DNA from: Chrysaora quinquecirrha | Lineage: Eukaryota; Cnidaria; Scyphozoa; Semaeostomeae; Pelagiidae | Length of the DNA stretch: 64,000 nt | Direction: 5' to 3' | Assembly: GCA_014526335.1 (NCBI GenBank) | Contig: JACTAT010000122.1 | Span: 336,925 to 400,924, forward strand | In this document: positions 11,245 to 19,819 of the stretch, piece after piece | How the letters are laid out: the number at the start of each line of letters is the position of its first letter | Numbering within the stretch: the first letter of the stretch is position 1 | Translations under genes and position numbers: made by a program | The notes under the pieces: generated by a model | What the model was told of the DNA's origin: nothing | Databases searched by the model: none | What the model saw: the letters and a program-made list of their open reading frames with translations, nothing else

Positions 11245-11790
11245 CAAACATTGTTGATCAAGCATTCGAGGTTTGCTTTAGGAACAATATTTGACTGTTT
11301 GGCCACGTCGCAAAAGACTGCTTGAAAAGCAGGACTTTGTTTGGCAATGTTTTTGAAAAAGTTCAAAAACATTTTTGCTTCGCAACATCGAATCAAAAAT
11401 GTTTGATAAACAATGTTTTGTGATGTGGCCAAACGGTCAAGCATTATGTTAGACAATCAGATTTCAGATGTTTGACAAACAATGTTTGATCGTTTGGCCA
11501 GGGCCTTAGACTATACTCAGCTTTTCTTGCAATTTCTGCTAAACACAATACTAAAGTAAATAGGGCCTCCTGTGATTTAGCAACATTTGTCCGTTTGGTG
11601 GGGTTAAGTCATCTTCATCATGACAACGTTTCTTGTGAAACAATTGGCATAGCATTTTCGCTTTTGCAATTTCAATCTGAAAACTACACGCACCAGTGAC
11701 AATGTTTTTATAGCGAATGGCAGGGCTCTTCAATCGATTAAGCATAGGCTCTGGCCAAACGATCAAACATTTTCATCAAATATCTAAATT
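11245..11790. repeat. ggccaaac/caaacatt repeat cluster
   Basis: Several copies of a degenerate motif set: caaacaatgtttgatcgtttggcc, gatgtggccaaacggtcaag, and tctggccaaacgatcaaaca (about 11,753). Copies face both ways, as expected for nested short TIR elements whose ends are agggcc/ggccaaacgatcaaac. Confidence 0.65.
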
Positions 11791-11989
11791 TCTTTTTCAA
11801 AAAAAAAACTATTCGCAGATGCAACATGCTCATTCAGCAAAATATTTTTGCTTGTAAGAAGAATAAAATGCTTAAGAAGTTTTCGAATCATGGCTAAGAA
11901 ATTCTGCTTGTAGTTGTCAAGCTATTTTAGTGACGTGACCACAAACCTTGCTTGTCAATCAAGTCTCAGAAATTTGACCTGCAGAATAG

Positions 11990-12260
11990 TTGGCCTTAAA
12001 TGTTTGATCTCAAATGTTTGATCTCAAATGTTTGATCTCAAATGTTTGACCTCAAATGTTTGACTTCAAGTCTTCGACCTCGAATGTTTGACCTCAAATG
12101 CTTGACCTCAAATGCTTGACCTTTAAATGTATGACCTCAAATGTTTGACCTCAAATGTTTGACCTCAAATGCTTAACCTTTAAATGTATGACCTCAAATG
12201 CTTGACCTCAAATGTTTTATCTTAAAATTTGGACCTCAAATGCTTGACCTCAAATTTTTG
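11990..12260. repeat. 14-bp minisatellite ctcaaatgtttgac
   Basis: About 18 tandem copies of a 14-bp unit (caaatgtttgacct) with transitions and a few insertions. The unit contains aaatgtttga, a core word of the neighbouring ggccaaac/caaacatt repeats, so the minisatellite probably arose by expansion inside one of those elements. Confidence 0.9.
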
Positions 12261-12479
12261 AAGCTTCAAAATTGAGAATAAAATAATCCATTACCTTGAA
12301 CACTGTTTTGTCTTTTCAGATATTGAAAATGCAAAATTTACAATCATGGTGGAAAATAAATCTTGTATGCTAAACACCAGTTTTATAGAAATACATACAG
12401 TACATGGAGCATTTCTTGGATATTAGCAACGACAAGACGAGAAAAGAAAGTAAGACTTTTTCTACCGTGTTTGTTAAAT

Positions 12480-12910
12480 CTTACAACTTTTAGGGAAAGC
12501 AATGTTTCACTGGTTGGTTGGTCTGATGTCAAACATTGCTTGGCGGCAAAATTTTCAGCTTCTGCATGTTACAAGCGAGAACTGTTCGATGAGCGATGTT
12601 TGCGATGTAGCCCAACGGTCAAACCTTTTATTTGGCGAGTGAAGTACAGACGTTCGACCAATATTGCTTGAATGTTTGCCTAGGGCCTAAAGCTATGCTT
12701 GGCTCCGTTGAGTTGAAAAAATTGCTTAAAAGCCAAAATTTGTGGGCATTTTTTTAATTCAAAGACAGTTTCTGCTTGTCACAAGCCGAATGTATTGGAC
12801 GAGCAATGTTTCGCGATGTTTCAGATGGTCAAACATTTTATGTTTGAAGTGCAGATACCTGATGTTTGACAAACAATGTTTGATCATTGACCAGAGCCTG
12901 TATGTTTGAG
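12480..12910. repeat. ggccaaac/caaacatt repeat, two further copies
   Basis: Two related segments (about 12,500-12,690 and 12,760-12,900), each with cttctgcatgttacaagcg- or tttctgcttgtcacaagcc-type text, gagcaatgtt, gcgatgt, and acaaacaatgtttgatc. These are diverged copies of the same dispersed family. Confidence 0.65.
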
Positions 12911-12939
12911 AATTGCACATCAAGAAATGTCTGGGCGTT

Positions 12940-13170
12940 AGGCTAAGCATAGACTTACCCTAAGTCTAAATATTTCCTTATCCGAACACAGTCATGCCAG
13001 AAATATCATGGCGCTGCGGAGGAGACAAAGAGAAAAGTGAACGGAGATTGAAAAGTGAATCTCCGTTCACTTTTCTCACTGTCTCCTCCGCAACGCTGTC
13101 ACATTTCGGTTATGAATTCGTGTTTGGATAATAAAAGATTTAGATTTAGAGTAAGTCTAGGCTAAGCATT
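12940..13170. mobile_element. Palindromic MITE
   Basis: A hairpin-forming element of about 230 bp. Left part ctaagcatagactta ... ggaggagaca ... aaagtgaacggagatt; the right part is its inverted complement (aatctccgttcactttt ... ctgtctcctcc ... taagtctaggctaagca). The arms, about 100 bp each, meet near 13,052 with almost no loop. Non-coding. Confidence 0.85.
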
Positions 13171-13224
13171 ACTCTCCGGATTTACGTTTTCCAACAACCA
13201 ATGCGTTAAACAGATCTTCGTCGA

Positions 13225-13400
13225 GGGCCTACGCATTTGAAAATTGTTCATCAAGCAATATTTTTAAGTCTGGCCTGGTATCACTTTCCACATATATGTT
13301 TTTCGACAAGCATTGTATGCGACGTGGCCAAATGACCAAACATTCTTATACAACAAATCTCGAATGTTTAATAAACAATCTTTGATCTTTCGATTAATAA
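13225..13400. repeat. ggccaaac/caaacatt repeat copy
   Basis: Carries ttgttcatcaagcaat, gacaagcattgtatgcgacgtggccaaatgacc and taaacaatctttgatc, matching the 11.2-kb cluster. Confidence 0.6.
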
Positions 13401-13693
13401 AGAATTTTCAACAATTATTCACGAAATAGTACGCATGGCTCTTAAAAAATAACAGTTTAACATGTTTAACACAGCTACTAAAAAAATCAAGTCGATATAT
13501 ACAAAATAATTATTATGTACACAAAATCTTCAGACTGCCAATTCCAGGATTAGGCCATCCTTGCTTAGGTTTTCTAAACCCCCTGAGTCTACCGAATTGA
13601 CCATATATAATGTACACCGAACAGCAAACTTAAGGGGGGATTCTAAGGCCCTGGGCAAATGAACTGAACATTTTGCTGAACATTTGCTGAACG

Positions 13694-14096
13694 TACACGC
13701 TTTTTTATAAGAAACCTACCTCAAGGCCTAGTTCTTAAAGTTCCTTATTTTTGGACCTCTTTTGAGGCAATTGTAGTTCAAAAAGTTCCTTAACAGTTCC
13801 TTAATTTTAACTGCATATACAGTGGTCTTAACAATAAAAGAGAGGCATTTGCATGTGAGCAAAGCTCGAGACTACTCAAAGAAACATTGGATACATGCTT
13901 AACGTGCAATTCATGTGGTTTTCGACTGCAAATGAGTGGAACCGGCTTTGTAATTCTTGATTATTTGCAGTGATAAAAGTATTCAACATTGAAAAATTCC
14001 TTAATGATTTTCTCTTTAGTAGTATAAGTTCTTTAAATTTTCGGGCCTTCTACATGTAGGTTCCTTATAAAGTGGTTCTTTATAAAAAAGTGTGTA
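13694..14096. mobile_element. MITE, iteron superfamily, mixed type E
   Basis: Starts TACACGCTTTTTTATAAG and ends CTTTATAAAAAAGTGTGTA. Internal copies are mixed (GTTCTTAA, three GTTCCTTA, GTTCTTTA), unlike the more uniform families A-D, so it may be a recombinant. It interrupts another repeat: flanking DNA on both sides (13,660-13,693 and 14,100-14,250) is rich in ctgaacatt/ttcactgaa words. Confidence 0.8.
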
Positions 14097-14317
14097 TTTC
14101 AACCACTGAACAAGTTTTGTTCACCAAACATTTTTGACTCCCATCAAACATTCACTGAAAAATGTTCAGTGACTGAACAAGGTGGCCGAATGGACTGGAT
14201 TTTTCACTGAACTTCAATTTTGGACGATGTTCACTGAAATGTTCAGTTCATTTTTTCAGGTCCTCAACCTTTTGCTCAACATCATCCCATCTCAATACCC
14301 ATCTGTTAATGCCCGTT

Positions 14318-16268
14318 TTATTCAAGAAATTGATAATGGTCTTTTCTCACAAGTTTTTTTAACCTTCCTGCCTTTCTCAGTTTTCTAATTTCTCTTGTTA
14401 GATTTTCAGGAGTAAATTTTCGTTTATTTTTTATTTTGCCCCATGCATTGGCGATTTGCCTCGGGTTGTCCAAATTAAACTCTTTCCTCTCCTTGTATGT
14501 CCAATGGATAAATGATCCATATGCTTGATCCCTTAGTAACTCTAAAAAGAATTCTTCTAGATTCATATTCTGTCCTGAAAAGACAAATGACATTGTATTA
14601 GAAGGCGCTGACTCCAACTTTCTTAACCCTATCTCACCTGGGGTGGGGGCAATTGACATTGACAAGAGAAAATACTAACAAAATTTTCAATTTAAACATG
14701 CCAAAGCATGGTAATTAGCAGATGATGTTTGATGAAGGATTTTTCATATGAGAACTATTGATCAGCCTTAATTTTTTATTTTGATGTTCTTCGAGAATGA
14801 TGACGTCATCACATTAAAACATTGAAGATGACGTCACATCACCTATGTAGGTATTTGCAAATTGTTTTCTGTAGACTTGTTCTTTGCATAGTAGACAACA
14901 TTTATACCAGTAATGGATATTCTACCTCGCATAATAGCTTTGTGTGCCCCCTTCCAGGTTGAGAATGTTTTGAAACGCCCAGGTGAGATCTATGGGTGAG
15001 ATAGGGTTAAGACCTGATTATATGAGGCGAGGTGACCCATGTTGGGCCAATTGGCCGAGTTATCTCCGACTCAGCATTCAGTGGGAAAGCCTGTTAAAAT
15101 CAGTTTATATTAGGCGGGTTGTTTCTGCAAATAAAGTTGACCCAGGTTAGCAAAGCGGATTGGCTCGGCTAGCATTTCCAATATAATTGCTCCGTATTAG
15201 CGAAATTTTTGCAATTTTGCATCTTTTGGGAGGTTTCACCTCCTCCCTACACCTCTGAATCAATCTGTGTCCCGCAAGAGAATCCCGGAGTCCTTGTTTG
15301 CTCGCCAAACTCCTATGATTCACCCTTTCATTGTTGACGCCTACTCTTACCCTTGCCACCAGAATAAGAAACAAGATTAGCTCCACTCCCTATGTGACCT
15401 TTTGAATCTATGTTAGGGTAGACAACTCCATGATTGGTGCCTAAGTGCTGTACCCCCTCCCTTTAGGGCCCATTCACAGGGTTATGAATTGGGGGGACGT
15501 AATAATAAGAACTCGAATCATTAGTACTATTTTCACCAGGAAGAGTTTGAAAAATAGCAGGTGGAACTCAAAGGGTAGACTTATTACTTGAGTGTCCCAG
15601 TGATCGCTCATCAGACCGTGACTAATACCAAACCGAGGTCGCTCAGACTGGTAGTTTGAGCGTCCTAGCATGTATTTCAATAGCGATAACTACGACTCAG
15701 ATAATCAGTCTACTCAAAGGGGGCTCTGATAGCCAATTCTTTAAAGAAAAACTCTAAATGTAAAAGCTGCCATTTTCTGCCAATAAATGGGGGGCTCAGC
15801 CCATCTGTGACCCACCAGATCTACACCCCTGCCCTGCTCTTTACAATTTTTTTACGGTCTCGTTACTGGCGTTTTATATCGAGTTTCATATCTGAAAGGA
15901 ATCGAAACTTTTTTTCACTCACGTTTTCTTTTATCTTTTACCATTTCTTTTTCATATTTCAAGTCAAACTTATTCTCATTTTTGTTTTCTTTTCCATCAG
16001 AAACTTCCTCAACAAAAGTTTTTCTCATTGTGTTATTTGCAACCCCAAATCGTTGCTTCTGCTCCTCCTCAGTGTTTTCGTCAGCTTTGTCATTATGTAC
16101 CTGGCAGTCTCTCGATTCGTACTCAATACATTCGTCTTCGTCGTTTATCTTCAATACTTCGAAAACATCTTCCAAGCAAAATCCATCATAATCATCGTCT
16201 TCCAGTGAAAAACTGTAATCGCGATCTCTTATTATTCTGCTTTCTTCTTCCTCTGACAGCAATGGGAC
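14318..16268 (-). CDS. ETS-domain transcription factor (ETS-A), two 3' coding exons
   Basis: Minus-strand spliced gene, 5' end not found. The upstream exon, 16,268..15,923 (346 bp), has acceptor ccttcacag|GTC and donor AAAAC|GTGAGT; it is acidic at the start (LLSEEEES...) and lysine-rich at the end. The final exon, 14,574..14,318 (257 bp), has acceptor tgtcttttcag and a stop. Phases agree (phase 0 in, phase 1 out; C joins GA to give Arg). The last exon encodes an ETS winged helix: LEEFFLELL (helix 1), FIHW, EFNLDNP, ANAWG and recognition helix LTREIRKLR, keeping both arginines that read GGA in ETS proteins but lacking the usual YYY. ETS factors bind GGAA/T sites as nuclear regulators. The 1.35-kb intron holds a MITE. 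Upstream exon(s) are unseen. Paralogue: ETS-B. Confidence 0.75.
15573..15711. mobile_element. MITE, cgataactacgactcag family
   Basis: About 139 bp with inverted ends tagacttattacttgagt and gactcagataatcagtcta. It shares its interior (cgctca..ccgagactaa.accaaa.cgag.tcgctca) with 41,936-42,061. Located in the ETS-A intron. Confidence 0.85.
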
Positions 16269-16427
16269 CTGTGAAGGAAGATGATGAGATCATGAAGTTA
16301 ACAATAAAGGTATCAGAAAATTTTAATTTTAATTTTCCAGGGCCCGTCAACAAAACCGCTACCTAGAACTTTGGTACAGTACGTTATTATTAGTTCTAGG
16401 GAAAGCAATAACGTGAAAAATGGAAGC

Positions 16428-16718
16428 AATTGCGATGGGCAATGCAAAAGAAGTCCTTCAACGCTTTGTAACCACCATTGTCTATCAACTGAGATCTGGT
16501 GATGTTTGCTCATCATCGGAACTTCAATATGGGCGGTCGCGCAAGCCCAGTGCCAAAATGACCTTCGCTTCTGGAGGGTTGACGAAAGAAACGAGGTTTT
16601 TTCCGCAGACCAGCACACTATGTCCATGCAGACAACTAGAGCCCTTAAGACACTACTCGAAAGCATGAAAGAAGTGAAACGAGTAGGCTACCTAAACCAA
16701 GCAAGCAGGCAGGGTGGG
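16428..16718 (+). pseudogene. Possible broken exon or pseudogene, unknown
   Basis: A frame beginning near 16,420 (MEAIAMGNAKEVLQRFVTT...) reads to about 16,505. A second frame (IIGTSIWAVAQ ... FWRVDERNEVF ... TTRALKTLLESMKEV) then continues to a strong donor-like site GGTGG|GTGAGA at about 16,718. The two would join only with a frameshift or an unseen intron. Amino-acid composition looks protein-like in both. I do not recognise the family. It lies head to head with the ETS-A exons. Confidence 0.2.
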
Positions 16719-17018
16719 TGAGATAAAAATCTGTTTGACAAGCACTTTGAAACGTTCGCCGTTGACAGTTCATGTTCAGTTTCATGGTTTCAATGATAAG
16801 CACAGACCGCGTGGCGAAAATTTATAGCCGCCAAATTTAAACGCACGAGTTCATCCGGTTCAACATAGCAACACTGCTGCATGAGGAATTGCTTTGCATG
16901 AAAAGCTTCCACCAATCACAAGACGCATAAAAGCTTCTCTAGCTCTAATGCGATGCAAATTGGGAATAATAACATAAAAGCCCTGTCACATATTAAACCT
17001 GAATAAATTGCATTAAGA

Positions 17019-17372
17019 GCAGCGTAGCGTAGTGGTTAGCACTTGCGCCATTTGGGCTCAAGGTCTGTGGTTCAAATCCAGGCTAGGGAGCACAAATTTA
17101 CAAGGTGTAAAAACCTTTCTCTCTGTGACACCGCACCAAGGTGTAAAATTGGTACCTTACTGATGAAGGCTTTAAAACCCTCGTAGCGCCGACTATATGG
17201 CTGCAAGCGAGTCGACATATACTCCCCAGGAGTATAGAAAAAAATGGAAAATGATAAAAATATGGCCTGAGGTAAGGGGTAGATCGTTGTAAAGCGCTGC
17301 TGAATATGTCCAGTGACAGATAACGACGCTATATAAAAGCCATGACCTTTGACTTTTGACCTTTAAGTCGTG
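17019..17372 (+). mobile_element. tRNA-derived SINE
   Basis: The 5' head is tRNA-like: A box TAGCGTAGTGGTTAGCAC at 17,025-17,042 and B box GGTTCAAATCC at 17,069-17,079, spaced as in tRNA promoters for RNA polymerase III. The body carries ggtgtaaaattggtaccttactgatg, and the tail gacgctatataaaagcc resembles the conserved 3' end of many invertebrate SINEs. It ends near gacttttgacctttaag. Confidence 0.85.
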
Positions 17373-17410
17373 CCTTGTCTTTATGATGTCATGTAGAAAC
17401 TCTGATACCA

Positions 17411-18049
17411 CATTTTTTGTTTGTTTGTTTGTTTGTCATCTTTTTTTAATTCGATTATATTATCAATAGCTTCTACAGAAACCAATCTAAATCGAATATC
17501 TAAATTAATACAAAATTTCTATTTTAACGAAAGATATCGGCTATTAGGATCTCAAGTTGTTTAAATTTTTACATACGTTACAAGTACATTCCGGGCCTCC
17601 CCACCGTTTGACAACCCTCTTAAAGATTTGGATATTTTCAATCAGTTTTAGATCTTTGGGCAAAGCATTCCAAATTTGTGGGCCTAGGGATAAGAGACTT
17701 TTCGAACCAAAAGTGACTTAATTAGGTCTGTGGTGAATTACCTCGTTTGGATTTCTTGTGGGTCTTATTGTGTGCCTCAGCTTGAAAATATCTTGCATAA
17801 AAGGCGGGTTTATTTTTTAGATAGTTTTAAAAATTTCAATGCAAAGTGTTCGTATACGGCTTATTCTCATGGTGCATTTGCCAGCTTTCAAAAGTAGCTG
17901 TTCATATGAACTGGAAGTGTCGTTATAAAGAAATCTAAGAGCCCGCTCATGGATTTTCTCAATTTTTTGTACAGATCTTTCAGACGAGAAATGCCAGACT
18001 ATAGGGCAGTAATTAAAATTTGAGAATACAAAACTTTGTACTAACGTCT
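17411..18049 (-). pseudogene. LINE (CR1/Jockey-like) 3' half, interrupted
   Basis: Reads on the minus strand from the palindrome edge at 18,049 downward: LVQSFVFSNFNYCPIVW, IHERALRFLYND, an in-frame TAA near 17,815, PPFMQDIFKLRHTIRPTRN, another TAA, then LGPQIWNALPKDLK and a terminal WGGPECTCNVCKN. This is the standard C-terminal end of CR1/Jockey-type reverse-transcriptase proteins. The 3' end has a (CAAA)n tail at 17,411-17,438. Two stops make it non-functional. The 5' half is at 25,854-26,873. The stretch between, with the catalytic YADD motif, is absent from both halves. Confidence 0.85.
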
Positions 18050-18053
18050 CCAG

Positions 18054-18073
18054 TGACGTCATCAGTGACGTCA
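18054..18073. promoter_or_regulatory. Two CRE sites at left tip
   Basis: Perfect TGACGTCA palindromes at 18,054-18,061 and 18,066-18,073, 12 bp apart. TGACGTCA is the consensus of CREB/ATF factors. A tgacgtca-like copy (ggcgtcatcaggtcgcgctatag) recurs about 120 bp inward. Binding is inferred. Confidence 0.6.
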
Positions 18074-18269
18074 TCAGGTCGCGCTATAGTGCAACGGTTT
18101 TAATTAGGCTTGGTTTCTCCAACCTCGTTTTCAAGAGTCCCAGATCCTAGCGCACGCAGTGCTCCTACTATTAATGGCGTCATCAGGTCGCGCTATAGTG
18201 CGAAGAGTTTCAATTCTCCAACCTCAAGAGTTCCTTAACCGCTAGCCTCGTTTCCGATTTAACAATCTA

Positions 18270-18607
18270 GAAGTTTCCAGAATGTTCCAGATGACGTCCC
18301 TAGGAATCCTCTTATCTGATTGGTTAGAACTTTCCAGAACTTTCGAGAACTTTCCAGAAATCCTACAATCTGATTAATTATGATGGCGTAATAATAATTC
18401 GAACGCGACGTTCGAATCGTTTATGAAATAAAATAACATAATAATCCTACAATTTGATTAACTAGAACTTTCCAGAAGTTTCCAGAATGTTCCAGAACGT
18501 CCCTAAGAATCCTGCAATCTGATTGGTTAGAACTTTCCAGAACTTTCCAGAAAGTTCCAGAAAGTTCCACAAGATTCTAGAAACGAGAAATCCTGCAATC
18601 TGATTGG
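18270..18607. promoter_or_regulatory. Four heat-shock-element arrays, left arm
   Basis: Alternating GAA and TTC triplets at strict 5-bp spacing, the definition of an HSF-binding element: 18,270-18,287 (4 units), 18,327-18,359 (7), 18,465-18,497 (7), and 18,530-18,582 (11 units, one mismatch). Three units already make a canonical site. ATTGG (CCAAT box) stands just before two arrays (18,319, 18,522) and just after the last (18,603). A TATAAAA lies at 18,643-18,649 on the + strand, giving a heat-shock-promoter layout that points inward. Confidence 0.8.
18397..18417. other. Near-perfect palindrome attcgaacg-cga-cgttcgaat
   Basis: Two 9-bp inverted halves around a 3-bp spacer, lying between HSE arrays. 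It is repeated in the right arm around 25,489-25,509. Could be a protein-binding site; identity unknown. Confidence 0.6.
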
Positions 18608-18642
18608 TTAATAATTTAAACATCACGTTCGATCGATCAATC

Positions 18643-18649
18643 TATAAAA
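18643..18649 (+). promoter_or_regulatory. TATA-like box, left arm, inward
   Basis: TATAAAA, 60 bp inward of the last HSE array. A + strand transcript starting about 30 bp on would run antisense to the left zinc-finger ORFs and into the tandem repeats. The right-arm equivalent is TTTTATA at 25,259-25,265. Confidence 0.45.
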
Positions 18650-18828
18650 TCGAACACACGATCCCAATCGTCTTCCACAATCTAAAAGGAATAGCCTACT
18701 ATCTCATTGGTTGAAGCTTATATTAGCATACTTTTATAGAACTATTAGCTGAGACTTGGGAATTGGTACATAGAACAAGTCCATAACGGAGATTCAAAAT
18801 ATATATCTACAATATAAACAACCATCAA

Positions 18829-18958
18829 CTGCGCATGCGCAGTAGTTATATCAATAACGGTAAGAGCTAGAGGCCTGGGACCTAGCATGTAGAACAAAGA
18901 AGTAATAGAGATTTAAATGATGTATGTCATATAAACATTTATTAAATAGCGCATGCGC
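18829..18958. promoter_or_regulatory. Two NRF1-type palindromes, left arm
   Basis: CTGCGCATGCGCAG at 18,829-18,842 matches the NRF1 consensus TGCGCATGCGCA exactly. A second GCGCATGCGC lies at 18,949-18,958. Both are mirrored in the right arm (about 24,950 and 25,067). They are CpG-containing sites in an otherwise AT-rich segment. Confidence 0.6.
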
Positions 18959-19167
18959 AATAGCAATATCTCTAATAGCTTTTGGTTTAATCCATGGTTT
19001 ATGAGTATTATCTAAGCTTATGCAATTCATTGTCCGTATATGGACAGTAGCCGTTGATTTACAACCTTATTTTCAAAGAATGACAACACATGAAAACGAC
19101 ACTATTTTCTAACAGTACATTAATGAACAATAATGTCTAAACATTGTTTAGGTATAGCTAGCTATTT

Positions 19168-19383
19168 CTAGTTATTTCCATAGTATGGGAATAATCGAGT
19201 ACTAGCATATTGAACTTCATTCACAGCAGCATCCTCAGAATTACTAGCTTCCTCTTCTTCATCATTCTTTGCTTGACGTATGATGAGATATTTTCTTTTC
19301 TCAATAGCATAATCTAAGGCCTCTTGCATATCCATACCATCTTCCTTCTGTGCTTTTTGCATGGTTGCTATGACTGCAGTCAC
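19168..19383 (-). CDS. Small acidic ORF 2, left arm
   Basis: A frame of about 71 codons that reads back further without ATG (ILYNRSFENDAVVT...). It begins just before ORF 1 stops, in another frame. The product has a helical, charged segment (KEDGMDMQEALDYAIEKRK) and a DEEEEAS acidic patch, ending LFPYYGNN. The sequence is identical in the right arm. It could be the second exon or a frameshifted continuation of the zinc-finger ORF. No known domain. Confidence 0.5.
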   Translation of the reverse strand: MTAVIATMQKAQKEDGMDMQEALDYAIEKRKYLIIRQAKNDEEEEASNSEDAAVNEVQYASTRLFPYYGNN

Positions 19384-19673
19384 AACAGCATCATTTTCAA
19401 AACTTCTATTATATAAAATTTACGTCTGAAAACTTGCAGTATGTTTTCATCTTTATCAACTTCCCTACGCATTGAAGGCCATACATTCCCTAAAGGAAGA
19501 TCCTCCTCAGTGTTGACAGTTTCATCATCATCATGGTCACTTTCAGCTTCTATCTCATCATCATCTGAGTCAGACTCTTCACTACTCTCATCGTGCATCT
19601 CTTCTTCATGTCGCTTAACATTACTTTTAAACTTGGAAGAGAATTCACAATGATCACATTTATACTGATTCAT
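19380..19673 (-). CDS. C2H2 zinc-finger acidic ORF 1, left arm
   Basis: 97 codons on the minus strand from ATG at 19,673. Residues 6-27 form one C2H2 zinc finger (C6-x2-C9-x12-H22-x4-H27) in YKCDHCEFSSKFKSNVKRH. A strongly acidic tract follows (SSEESDSDDDEIEAESDHDDD), then NVWPSMRREVDKDENILQVF. Protein identical to the right-arm copy. A TATA-like tataaatt lies about 70 bp upstream (19,743-19,750, minus sense). Transcription runs outward, toward the element tip. A single finger plus an acidic tail suggests a DNA- or RNA-binding accessory protein; the function is not known. Confidence 0.6.
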   Translation of the reverse strand: MNQYKCDHCEFSSKFKSNVKRHEEEMHDESSEESDSDDDEIEAESDHDDDETVNTEEDLPLGNVWPSMRREVDKDENILQVFRRKFYIIEVLKMMLL

Positions 19674-19819
19674 GATTAGCGGTTTACTTATAATTGTCGA
19701 CTACCACTAAAACACATGAGTCCTAGAGCATAAACTCGCTTGAATTTATAGACTGGTTCCTCCATTCAATATGATGTGGGAAAGGAATTCCACACTTGCG
19801 CAGGAAGGATGTTTCCAAT

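Noticed and set aside
15807..16208. 133-codon forward frame, phenylalanine/leucine-rich membrane-like
   Set aside because: It is the antisense of the ETS-A acidic exon, whose splice sites and phase give better support.
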